A stretch of 64,000 nt of DNA from Himantopus leucocephalus (Eukaryota; Chordata; Aves; Charadriiformes; Recurvirostridae). The DNA is taken from the NCBI GenBank assembly GCA_003993805.1, contig RSEF01000002.1, positions 74,938,411 to 75,002,410 of the forward strand, written 5' to 3'. Under the pieces are notes generated by a model. The model was not told the origin of the DNA, did not search any database, and saw only the letters and a program-made list of their open reading frames with translations. This document shows, in pieces, positions 1 through 10,505 of the stretch (positions are counted from its first letter, which is position 1; each line of letters starts with the position of its first letter). The translations under genes were made by a program, and so were the position numbers.

Positions 1-99
1 NNNNNNNNNNNNNNNNNNNNNNNNNNNNNNNNNNNNNNNNNNNNNNNNNNNNNNNNNNNNNNNNNNNNNNNNNNNNNNNNNNNNNNNNNNNNNNNNNNN
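1..99. other. Assembly gap (N run) at the window edge
   Basis: The first 99 bases are N and are followed directly by a T-rich homopolymer tract (about 100-125). The homopolymer next to the gap suggests sequencing or assembly drop-out rather than a biological boundary. Confidence 0.98.
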
Positions 100-548
100 T
101 TTTTTTTTTCTTTTTTTTTTTTTTTGGTGCGGCAAGTTAACTGGATTTTGCAGGTGCTTTCTGAAATCTAGTGGCGACATAATTGTTATACAAAGTTGCA
201 GCAGTTAAGTTTTTACCACAGGGCCTGTGGTTAAAGAAGAGATCTGGGAATGGGGAGAACGGAGGCACCATTTGTGCTTCTGCCGGTTTTCTCTCTGCCT
301 AGCCCTGGGGGAGCTCTTTCAGCTGAGATTTTCAGGAGTGGTCACTCAGTCCTGAAGCCCATTGGCATGGCATTATTTTTTTAACCTGTTGCTGAGTATC
401 AGCAGCCCCAAAGGAGACAGTGCGTCTCTGGCCAGGCAATGTTCCCCCAGTCGGCATCTTCAGGCTCCCAGGGCAGCCCTGGTGCCCCAGCTGTGCTCTG
501 GGTCAGCCCAGCTTCATGCAGCTTCGGCTCCGCTTCTCCCTGTTCAAG

Positions 549-672
549 TAGTAGAATGCCTTAATCTCAGAGACGTTTAGGTTGGAAAGGACCTCTGGAG
601 GGACACCTTCAAAGTAGGGCCATTGTCCAAGTTAGATCAGCTTTTCCCCTGGCCAGGACAGGGACCTGCAGA
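549..672 (-). mobile_element. Diverged CR1 LINE 3' fragment (reverse orientation)
   Basis: Read on the + strand, this has the order of a reversed CR1 3' end: an AGAAT-like start, then AGGTTGGAAAGGACCTCTGGAG near 579-600, then a TCAAAG.AGGGCCA block and a GTTAGATCAG block near 610-645. Those blocks match the conserved 3' region of CR1 retrotransposons as I remember it. Divergence is high and the terminal 8-base repeats are lost, so this is an old, 5'-truncated copy. The edge near 672 is approximate. Confidence 0.72.
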
Positions 673-2557
673 TCTGCATTTTCCAGAGGTATGGTCTGTG
701 GTATGTGCTTCAGTGCAAAGAGTGTGCAAGACTGAAAGGAAAAAAACCCATGAAGCGAGCTGAAAATCCAGCTCCTAGAATTAGAGGAGTTAAGGGGATT
801 CGGTCCTGCCTTAACAGAGTTCAGACAATTAAAATAAGCCATTGCTATCGAGGATTAATCAGCTCAGTTGGGATGGGTGATAATGAATGTCCTTCAGTGG
901 GCTGTGACCGTGCTGATGCTGCATTCACAGCCCATCTTTTGGAAGCTGCAGACTTTCCCCAGAGAAAGGTGTCAGAATAAATCTTCTCGGTATCCCCAGA
1001 CTGAAAATTTTTGAAGGTTTCATCCTGGAAAGATAGGACCTCAGTGAAAGCAGAGTAGAAAATAGAGGGCCTCTTCATGCTAAGCCCCGTCATACAATAT
1101 AGCTATTGTTTCATTTCACACATCTACGCTGGGAGCGTCCTGCCATATGCAGAGCGTGAATCGGGATACAGTGAATTTATTCCTTTCGCAGTTTTTAAAA
1201 CCATCACATGTCTGTGTATGCAGCGTGTGGAGTCTGTCATACAAAGACTTCTGTTTTTTTTTAAACACCCTTATAAAGAGTTTGAAAGGGATCTCAAAGA
1301 ATGCAAGATATTGAGGGACTGATTGCAGATCTCTGCATAGAGCATGGGACCGGGAGACACGGCTGCTGAGCTGTGGTCACTTGCTCTTGCTACAGGCACT
1401 GTGGGATGTGTAGATGGCCGTACCTCCATAGTGTCTCCCAGCTCTGCAAGTAAATGCTAGGTAATTTTTTGACCAGCTGTGTAAACCCGGGTCTTCAGAA
1501 GTATTTGGATATCTAGCTTGTCTTGGTACTTTGGTGCGAGTAAATGTCCTCCTGAGCTGACTCTTTAATAGAGGAGATCTGTTCAAGCCAAGATTTCTTC
1601 CTCCTTACCCCTCTGCAGCCCCTGTCATTCGGAGGTGTAGCTGGGGGCAGAGTTCATCACGCCAGTCTGTCTTTTGAGGAACAGCTTGAGTTGGTTTTGC
1701 TTTTTTTTTTCCGAGGGTGCGATGCCCAGGCTGTGGAAAAGGTGTTCAGAGGGCCGGGGCCATTGTGGCACGGCTGGTCTCTTCCTGCTTGGAGCTTGTG
1801 GGATATTGAGGAGGAAGGAGTGAAACTGCAGTTGTAATTGTAAGCACCACCCTTGGCCCTAAATTTGATCAATTGGATGATTTCTTGTCTTGAAACACCA
1901 TCTGCTTGCTACTGTTTATATTCTGTGGCAACCCTTGCACATTCAGGTGGCCCGTGCTACTGGGCCAGCCGTGGTCACAGCCAGAACACGATCAGTCTCG
2001 GGAGCCAGGTGTGCCCAAAGTGACTCCCAGGCACTGAGAAACCAAAGCAGGCAGAGGTGGGGAAACACGATGTCTTTTCAATGGCCTGCCTGTTTCAGGC
2101 ACGCTTCTGCAGCTTAGGGGCTCAGGCTTCAGGGTTTATTTTCTCTCTTTTAAGAGTGGAGGAAAAGCAAGGGTCTAAGCAGGCTCTGAGAGGGTTATGT
2201 GCACCAACGTGCACAGCCTGACTTTCAGGAGCCTTGAGCACTCCTCACCAAAGCCATCTTTCCAGCTTGGGAGGAAGGTGGCCTCCTTTTTCACAGCACC
2301 CCAGGCTGAATTAACAGAAAACTGCCAGTGTTTCTGGGTACTTCGAGTGTTTATGCCACTTATCTGGTACCTAAAGATGCAGGTTTTGAAGACACTTTTT
2401 ATTTTTTTTTCTTTCAGCTGCTAATCTTAAAGTGGCAGGAGCCTGCGCTCATGGGAAAGTTGCACTAACTTACCTCAAGGGGCTTTACATTTTAGTGAGA
2501 GCTATGTGAGATGCCTTCTGCATCATGTTAGCAAAGCTGAAATTCAACTGGTGCATC
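673..2557. other. No gene recognised; unique sequence
   Basis: Only short open frames occur, on both strands and without recognisable domains. There is a 10-base T run near 1700. I see no repeat family, RNA gene or convincing splice pair. Confidence 0.6.
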
Positions 2558-2596
2558 TTTCTCATCAAGATAACAAAATGTTATCTTGATGAGAAA
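2558..2596. repeat. Perfect 18-bp inverted repeat with a 3-base loop
   Basis: The left arm (2558-2575, starting TTTCTCATC) is the exact reverse complement of the right arm (2579-2596, ending GATGAGAAA). The spacer is AAA at 2576-2578. Transcribed from either strand it would fold into an uninterrupted 18-bp hairpin. A 17-base A tract follows at 2619-2635. The stem is shorter than a normal microRNA precursor. It could be a fold-back produced by template switching during replication, or a small mobile-element relic. No family is recognised. Confidence 0.9.
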
Positions 2597-2635
2597 ATAA
2601 AAAATAATGTTTTTTGATAAAAAAAAAAAAAAAAA

Positions 2636-3234
2636 GAGGAAAGCCTGTGAACCGGGAGGACAGCGTTACAAGCGAAGTGTGACTTTGCAGCTTCCCCTCG
2701 TGCTCTTTCACTTCACTTTTCCAGCTGGTCACGAGAGCTGGAGCAGAGGGCAGCTGCCGACTCTCACCATCTCACATCGCCCTCGCAGGGCGGATGCTGT
2801 GCATCCCGCTGTGGGGTTGCCATGCCTGGTGTGAATTTTGCTCCCCGACAGGCACATGTGAGATCTGGTGGGAGCCCGGGCAGCAGACCTGCTGCAGGAT
2901 GGGCTGGGCAGCTGACTCACAGAAGCTGAGTTTCCACCCTGCCGGCAGGCAGCGAAGCGAGCAATGATGCTGCCGGTCCTCCGCAGGGTGACGTGAAGCC
3001 TCCCCGAGGCAGCCCTTCATCCCTTGGTGGGAGGATGAGGGAGGAGGTGTAAATCATGGCTGGGTTTCCACACGGTAACCTGCAGGCCTTTACCTCCGCA
3101 CAATGTTTCGCAACCAGCACGGTGGGCCGAGAGGTGACTTCTGTGCTCCTATGTGTTTTCCCACCCAGGTTGGCTCAGTCCTTCATGAAAGTCAGTGGGC
3201 AGCAGATTTCTTGGGTAACCACTGCTCAGTGATG
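2636..3234. other. No gene recognised; GC-rich unique sequence
   Basis: This is a GC-rich stretch following the A tract. Overlapping short frames exist on both strands, none resembling a known protein. No repeat is recognised. Confidence 0.55.
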
Positions 3235-3280
3235 CAAAATGAGAAACAAAATTAATTCAAAATGAGAAAAAAAATTAGTT
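3235..3280. repeat. Tandem duplication of a 23-base unit (2 copies)
   Basis: Unit 1 is 3235-3257 and unit 2 is 3258-3280. Both begin CAAAATGAGAAA, and they match at 21 of 23 positions (differences at unit positions 13 and 21). It is a simple local duplication in A-rich DNA. Confidence 0.9.
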
Positions 3281-3961
3281 GGAACAGGTGAGCTGTTGGG
3301 TTTTCCCTTGCTTATCCTTAAGGGCCGTGTGCAGGTGTGAAGCACCAAAGGTGAAAATCTCAGTTAATGCCATTGACTTCAGTTTTCTTCCCCTTAATTT
3401 TTTATTTCCACCGTTACTGGATAGCATGGGTTCAGCCTGTGGACACCTGTATCCCACCACTCTTTTACAGGATGACTCCCAGTGTCTTTGTCGGGATGAA
3501 GATGAGTGCTTCCTATGGAAACCAGGTGCGGCTTAGCCCATGGGACTTATTACCACCTCTGGCATCATTAGTGTGCCAAGGGATGAGCGAGGAGGCTCTT
3601 GCAGGAGGAGCGCTCGCGGCTTGCAACTGCAAAAATCCCAAAGCAAAACAGCGGAAAGCTGGCTGGATAAATGCGGAAAGTGCTTGGAAATAAACACCCC
3701 ACGGAGGTGCAGCCAACCTTTTTGAAATCGGTTTAAAGCAACCGGTGACTGAGTCCTCCTCCACGTGTGTTGAGCCAGGGTAGGGGCTGGCATCCCTGGT
3801 GAGATGTGCAGGGAGTACAGCGGGTCCCTCTCCCAGCTGAGACCCCCCCCGGGGCTGTCACGTGGAGATGTGACGTGGTACGGCCAGCCAGTTGTGCTGG
3901 TGGCCAAAAGCCTCCCTTCCCAGGGGCTGGAGCAAAGTTGAGGACATTGAGCAAGGCGTGG

Positions 3962-4096
3962 GGCCGAGCCCGGTGTCCCCGGCTGGTAGCAGGGGAGGGC
4001 GAGGGCACGGTGGGGTTGTGCGAGACGTCGTCCTGCGTGCGTCTGCCTCACAACGCTTTTAAAGTGCTAACATGTTTTACGACGCGGTGCGAGCGA
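3962..4096. other. Small CpG-dense patch
   Basis: I count about 16 CpG dinucleotides in roughly 135 bases, far denser than the surrounding sequence. The patch sits in a GC-rich stretch that begins near 3830. CpG retention of this sort usually marks an unmethylated regulatory segment or promoter in vertebrates. It is shorter than a classical CpG island, and I see no TATA box or first exon attached to it. Confidence 0.35.
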
Positions 4097-4310
4097 AACA
4101 AAATAGTGGCTCCTGGCTCCTCGTAACTTGTGTAAATTCCAGATGTGACAATCCTTTTACTGGCAAACGGAGCTGTTTATCCCCATGCTCTCCTCGTGTT
4201 GAATTAGCTCCTGCTAGGAAGAGCTTGCTGAAAATGTGCCTGCATTGCTACTAAATAATTGTCCCTCTGCCCCTTCCTGGAGCTGCACATAAAAAGTGCA
4301 ATCCAAATTC

Positions 4311-4445
4311 NTGTATCCCTCTTCCCACCCCATGCCCTCTCTGTTGTTTTGAGGGGTTTTTTTGTTGTTTTTTTTTTTTAAATAAAATTTTTCTTTCTTG
4401 CAAGGGGAAGGAGGAAAGAGANCCCCCCCCCCCCCCCCCCCCCCC
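4311..4445. other. Probable false duplicate contig bounded by single Ns and a C23 run
   Basis: A single N at 4311 and another at 4422 enclose 4312-4421. That segment is nearly identical to 4547-4655; the only differences I see are in G, T and A homopolymer lengths. The second N is followed by 23 consecutive C (4423-4445). A segment with a near-exact neighbour, isolated by one-base gaps and next to a homopolymer, is the usual signature of an unmerged overlap or misplaced small contig rather than a real duplication. Confidence 0.75.
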
Positions 4446-4546
4446 TTTAGGAATTGAACGTCATTCCTAAAGGATAATGCAGGATTAGGGCAAGGGGGAA
4501 AACGAGTGGCTTAAACAGATCCAAACTGCAGTGAGGCTCAGCAAAA

Positions 4547-4655
4547 TGTATCCCTCTTCCCACCCCATGCCCTCTCTGTTGTTTTGAGGGTTTTTTTTGT
4601 TGTTTTTTTTTTTAAAATAAAATTTTTCTTTCTTGCAAGGGGAAGGAGGAAAGAG
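4547..4655. repeat. Second copy of the 110-base duplicated segment
   Basis: This matches 4312-4421 from TGTATCCCTCTTCCCACC through GGAAGGAGGAAAGAG, with small homopolymer-length differences. Unlike the first copy it runs into flanking sequence on both sides without Ns, so it is probably the true locus. Confidence 0.85.
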
Positions 4656-7600
4656 GGCCTCTGCATTGTGAAAGGAGCAGAAGAGGAACAGTGTGAGTTC
4701 CCTGAAAGCCCCCAGCCCCGGCAGCAGGGCAGCCTTGCCCGCCACCACATGGCAGTGCACATGGGAAACCCTTCCCGGCCCTTCCCCGCTCGTCCTCCCC
4801 CACCTCCTCCTCTCCCTGAACACACAGGCGCTAGTTATTAGGGATTAGGTGGAACAGATGCATGTAAGATGCTTACGGCCTTTTCCAGACACAAGGCCAC
4901 TTTCCAATCAGCTCAGAGGAAACAGGGTAATTAGACGGAGTCTCAGGCAGGGAGCAGGGGGGGAATTATCCTGTTACCCAATCAGAGACTGCAAGCCCAC
5001 CTCTTTCACCCCCCTCTGCTTTTTCCCCCCCATTCCTCTGCTCATTCTGTCATTTCAAAGCTGTTTTTTTTTTTTTCTTTTTCTTTTCTTTCTTTTTTCC
5101 AGGAGGCAGCTGATGCGAGCTGGCCGCTGCCAATCAGGTCAGACCTCTGCAGCTGAAACTGCCCGTGACACTGACGCGGGACGATGCATCAGCTGTGTCC
5201 TTTAGAAAAGGCACACTCTCTTGGACATGCTCCTGGGGTGTTGTGCCCCCCCTGCCAGCGTGCTCAGAGCTGCTGGCTGAATGCAGTGGGTGAGTTGATA
5301 AATTGGGGTTAACTCTTCCCCCTCCTCCTCACAAACCAGCTTCACCTGCTGGTGCAGTTATTGCCCCGTAAGCTGATGATAGCAGTTACAGATGTCTGAG
5401 AGGAGGAGGAGTGCGGGGCTTTGAAGGGAAAGACGCCTTGCTTGTCATTTGCCTGCCTTTAAAAGCATATTAAGGCAGCTTTGGCTTGAGTGCCCTGCAG
5501 GCAGAAATTCTGAACGGGAACAGGCTGGTCCCAAAAAAGCCTCAGCTGTTGGGGTTGCTGCCCCCCACCCACTGGAGTACAACCACTGCATACTGGGGGC
5601 TTGTCGTGGTTTGGGCCGGGCTGCTGTTCCCGGGCTGCATCGTGCCTGATGGCTCTGTGATGGAGCAGGGGGGATTTTTCTTTTCCGATGTTTTTAAAAA
5701 GTTACCTGGGTGTGATTACACTTCAGTGCATGTTCATCTTAGGAGAGATTTTTCTGGGTAAAGTCCTCCAAACATGGAGAGCCGTCCCGTCAGCACAATG
5801 CACAGGGCAGCTGTGACAAGGTAGTGGTGATGAGGCACGAGGGGTGGTGATTAAGAAGCTGGCTATTGCATTTATTACTATCTCCTCCCACAAGTGCCTG
5901 CTTCGCTTGTTTAGCTTCTGTGGCCTGTCTGTACTGCTGTTTATTGGGAGAGCGATGCTATTCTCCGAGATGTTTAGTTTGAAAACCATCAAGATGTCCC
6001 CAGGGCATTTAAAAGGGGATGTGCTGTGTCATGAAAGGCAGTGTTCCGCATGGAGGGTTTTTTTCCAAGTGGCAGGTCAGCTGGGCAGTAAACACGTGAA
6101 GGAGGATCACCATCCCAGCTGTAATTGAGCAGAGAGGGGCTGACCCCAGTTTCGAGGCAAAGAAACTGGCTAGTGTCTGAACTTCTCCAGACCAAGGTGC
6201 TGCTCCTCGCTGGTGGTACCCTTTTGCATGCCCCGTAGATAAGTTTCTGAGATTGACATTAACCTCTTCTCATAAGCATGCACAAGCACCGAGTGTTGAA
6301 ATCCACTCGAGAGCTGGATGGAAAATTTGCGACAATGGTTTGCTGTGAGGAAATGCTGGTTCAGCAAGAGGAAAAGATGTCAACTTCAACAGTAAAAAAA
6401 GGATCAGAAAGAAGCAGAAAATAAAAAAAAGATACTATTGAAGATACTCCCCTGAGGGTTTTTTGAAGCAGTGGGTTTTATTTTTCAGGGCTCTGTTTTT
6501 ATTGTTCGTTGGCACGTGGGTTGGACACTGACAGAGCAGAGTCTGCACCTTTTTTTTCCCCGTGGTTTTTGCTCAGTACGTGGCAGGTAATAGCTTCTGC
6601 ACACCCAACACACACCGCCCAATGCATGCAATATCGGAGACTTTAACGGTGCGGATGGAGGGAGAGGAAGTCTCCCTGATGTCCCCTCTTCCTTAAGAAA
6701 GAGCAAAGTGCTTCTGCGGAGTATGAAACTCCTGTGGAGGCATGCTGGGGTCTGTCCTGGAGCTGGCTTATCTCCTCCACTGACACCCTGCACTCCTGGC
6801 TGTGCGGGTTAGCCGACGACCTAGTAAAGCCATCAGCTCCCCCCAGCTCTCAGCAGACTGCTCGTCTATGTACCTCCAGTTCCTTGGGTCCAGTAATTCT
6901 AAAACCAGCGCCTTTCCTGCTCATCCAAGTCCTTGCAGGAGTTAAAAAATAAATACCCAGGACATGAACAAGACATGGGTGCCCTGGAAGAATAAACCCG
7001 TGTTGCGTGGTAAGGATGTGTAGCGTCGGTTACTGCTCTGCATTTTTTCTGTCTGCCAAATACATGACATTGAAAAGTCAACAGAGAAAAATATATATGT
7101 TGAAGTAAAAACCTAAGCAAAACAGTAGTCTAGGGCAGTTCTGGAAACAGCCAACCAAAAAAATCCTCCAAAATACGTGGCTTTGCTACCCAGGGTGGTT
7201 GTTTGAGTCAGGACCACCCCAATTAGAGTTAAAAACAGACCATAGTGCTATGTGCATTTTAGCATGCATTGCAGAAACAGATTATTACTGTTAGATGGCG
7301 ATTAAAATGATTGACTAGTCTAATCTATGCCCTGGTATAGTGCCAGAGCACCAGTTTATGCGCTTCCGCCTCCTCCCCATGTTGTTTCTGAAACAGGATG
7401 GCATTTAGACGGGGTTGTGGGGAAGTCTGGCAGCACCCGGGATGGGACTTCTCTCGCTGGCCTTGGGCCACTGGTGCCCTGAATTCCCCTCTGGGACGTG
7501 GGATGGTGAGAGATGAAGGGGCCCAGCGCTTCCCATCCCAACCAGTGAATGGGGCCAGGCTTGTGTTGGACTGCACATGGATGTACCAGCCCAGATGGTC

Positions 7601-10481
7601 ACACCCGGTCCCATGTCTGCTTGTTCCTAGGCTAGAAGATTTCTGAGGTTTTCTTTGGTATTTCGTGTCATGGTGAGGTTCCTGTCTCAGAAGTGATGCT
7701 CGTATTTTATTCTCCTTTTTCAGCACTGCCCTGTCAGGTGGAGGATACAGGAGGGGAGCATCATTTTTATGATAACAAGGATGAGTCCTTTGAGATGGTG
7801 ACTCCCCTCAGCTGGCATACGGGATGCTGTGACTGGACTGCCGTGATTTCTGTCTTTCTCTGGGACCACTGAAGTGAGTACTGCAGTGCTTACATGGGAC
7901 AGAGAGCTTTGTGATGGACGGACTGGCAGAACCAACATGTTTTACAGAGATTGAGTATTGTAGCTGTTACCTCTTACCAGGACAGGGACCGCCTACATGT
8001 GTCCCTATGTCTTATTGCAGTAGCAATGCTTGTCTTGAGAACCTGCTCATCTGCTTTCCCCCAGGCACTTGTCTGCTTTCCCCCTCTTTACAGTTTCTCC
8101 AGGCCATGCTGCCCATTTAGCATTTCCCTGAGCTACAGGGGACAGACTGAGCGTCTGGGAATGTGTGCACACCTCAGATGACCCGAAACAGCCTGCCTTT
8201 TTTTTCCTGTTACTGGATCACTCAGGTGCTCTTGCTTTGAATCTCCCTCTTTGTTACCTACCGGGGCATTTTTAGCTGGAAGCGTGTCGGGACAGGGACA
8301 GTTTGACACAAGCGTGTACAGCACGGAGGAGCAGTCTGACCTGCTTGCTTACAGGCTCCACGCGCTGCTGCTCTAACGACGATGGTGGTTTTTTATGCAT
8401 GTTATTGGAAGAAGGAAGTAACTGTTTGCAGTAAGCCACGTATTAATTGGGAGCTGGATTTTTGGGGACCTTTTGCCTGTTTTTTTTCCTCTCTGGGTGA
8501 TTTGCCTCTAAGTGGGACGCTTTGCAGCCCCGAGTCTTTGTCAGCCCTGCCAGGGTCTGGCATTTGTCAGTCACTTGGAAGACGGGAGCTCAAGCGAGAG
8601 CTTTTCCCAGTTGCCAAACGTGGTCCATATTTAGGGAGGCTTTTGGTCTCAACCTCAGAGGAGCTGTTGGTGTTCTTGCTGCTGGGTGATGCTCCTGCCA
8701 GCCTGGGGGTGAAAGAGGAGAGACAGGGATGTTCAGGGCTCTCGGCTAGATAACGCCTGGATTTCACCTCCAGCACGTGATGCAACTGTTTTGCAGCTTG
8801 TGCAGGCAAACGCTGTTGAAAACCAAAGGGGCACGGGAGAAGAGGAAGAAACATTTCATTGCTCCTCTCCCCTCCTCTGCCTGTTCTTGTCATGCTGCTG
8901 TTCTCCTCCTCCTGCCCCGCTCCTCAGCTATTTGGCAGAATCGCTGCCATTGCAAATGTACGTGACTAATCTGTTACTTGAGGAACGGGGAGGCAGATTC
9001 ACAGGCACGAATGACCCAGGCTCTCAGGAAGCTGATGGGATTCTCTGCTGGGAAAAGTTTTTTTTCCAGAGGGCTGCTCCCCTTGTTAAATGACGGGAGA
9101 GATATTAATCTGAGTATTAGATGGGATGGATAGGGTTTCTGTTAAAGAGGTGGCCATCTTCTTCCCAGCCCCGGAGGCAGATGTGCTGCAGCAGGACGGC
9201 GTGTCCCCCCCTTCTCCCCCCCCAGACATGTGGATGCCGTTCCCTTGCGGTGGCACGGTGCCATTAGCCACGGCGTGCTCGCTTGAGGAGGGAGTGCAGA
9301 AGCTCTGGAAGGTCTGGGTGTGAGATTAGGGCAGATCCTTACTCGTTCATCTCCTAACCAGCTCACGCAGAGGCCCGAGGCTGCGGGACCTGAATGTTCT
9401 GACCTGAATAAAACCAGGCGCCTGCGCTGCAAGCCTGGTCCTCACCTCCCTCCGCCACTTTGCCTTGCTCTGTTTCAGCTGTGCATCCTTAAGTGATTCA
9501 GGGGCTCCGGGCCAGAGGGCTCTCCGCCTCGCCGAGCTGATCCCAAAGAGAAGGGGTGATGTGCCAGGAGGTCTGGGAGGCGAATGTCATTTCATCACTG
9601 TTCTCCTGGGAGAGGTAGAGGGATCCAGCATGGGAACAACGGGGGTGGGGGGCAGGGGTTAATGAGGAGAAATGGGATAAATTAAAGCAGGGAGAATGTA
9701 GGCTAAGTATTGGGGAAAAACATATGTTTTATAATAAATATTACATGTTTAAGTGCTTGCAAGCCAAGAATTATTTGCTCAAAAAAAGAAAATAAGTAAA
9801 TTCCAGAGAATGACTAAATTATTGGACACAGTTCCTAACTAGGTACCTAGAAAATGTGTTGAATCAGGCTGTCAGTGTGAATTACTAGCCCGGCTCTGGA
9901 AAATGTACCCTAGGGAGCACCAGCTTTCCTGGTTTCCACTGATCATAATGCCAAAGTGAAATCTCCTGAGGCAAAGGGCTTGCACATTAACTAACTTACA
10001 GTGCCATCTAGCCCCGTCTGAGACATAAGGCGTTTATGAGTGGTTGCTAATTTTGTTCCTGTAACTGGGAGGCTGAGTCACTTTAGTTCGAACCCACCTC
10101 TTAGGTCATGTGCTTGTGGATGTAAGTGTATATTGGAGTACATCCGTACGTTCGCTGGGATGTATTTTTAAAGACTCGTCCACAAGTCGCAAACATAAAT
10201 GCCTGACTGGGAGCCACCCCAGCTGGACAAATCCTATGTGTTTTCACGGCCACTTGATGTGGGGAGGGCAGCTCAGTGTTGCTCAAGCCTGCCTGACACT
10301 TCCCATTGATAACGACCTTACTATGGACGGCTTAGAAATTTCCCAGCCTGTGACTGCTTGGGCTGGGAGTGTTGGGTGCTGGGTGCTCGCTGCAGGCTAT
10401 TTCTAGGAAGCTTCCCCCAGAGCAGTGTTTGTGCTGTTCCTGAGGGTGGGCTGTGGACTGATGCCTGGGTTTGCTCATTCT
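4656..10481. other. No gene recognised; unique DNA with an AT-rich island
   Basis: This stretch contains a T/C-rich tract near 5064-5101. An AT-rich, TAAT-containing segment lies near 7190-7325, and a longer AT-rich island at about 9690-9860 includes ATAATAAATATTACATG. The open frames are short, overlap on both strands and show no recognisable domain. I found no repeat family here. The AT-rich islands are plausible conserved non-coding elements, but only alignment could show that. Confidence 0.55.
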
Positions 10482-10505
10482 NTCTGGCGAAAAAAAAAAA
10501 AAAAA
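10482..10505. other. Single N beside an A15 homopolymer
   Basis: One unresolved base at 10482 lies a few bases before 15 consecutive A (10491-10505). This is a local base-calling or assembly uncertainty and has no biological meaning. Confidence 0.9.

Noticed and set aside
10080..10100. GTTCGAACC word resembling a tRNA T-loop
   Set aside because: No matching acceptor stem, D-arm or anticodon arm could be found at tRNA spacing.
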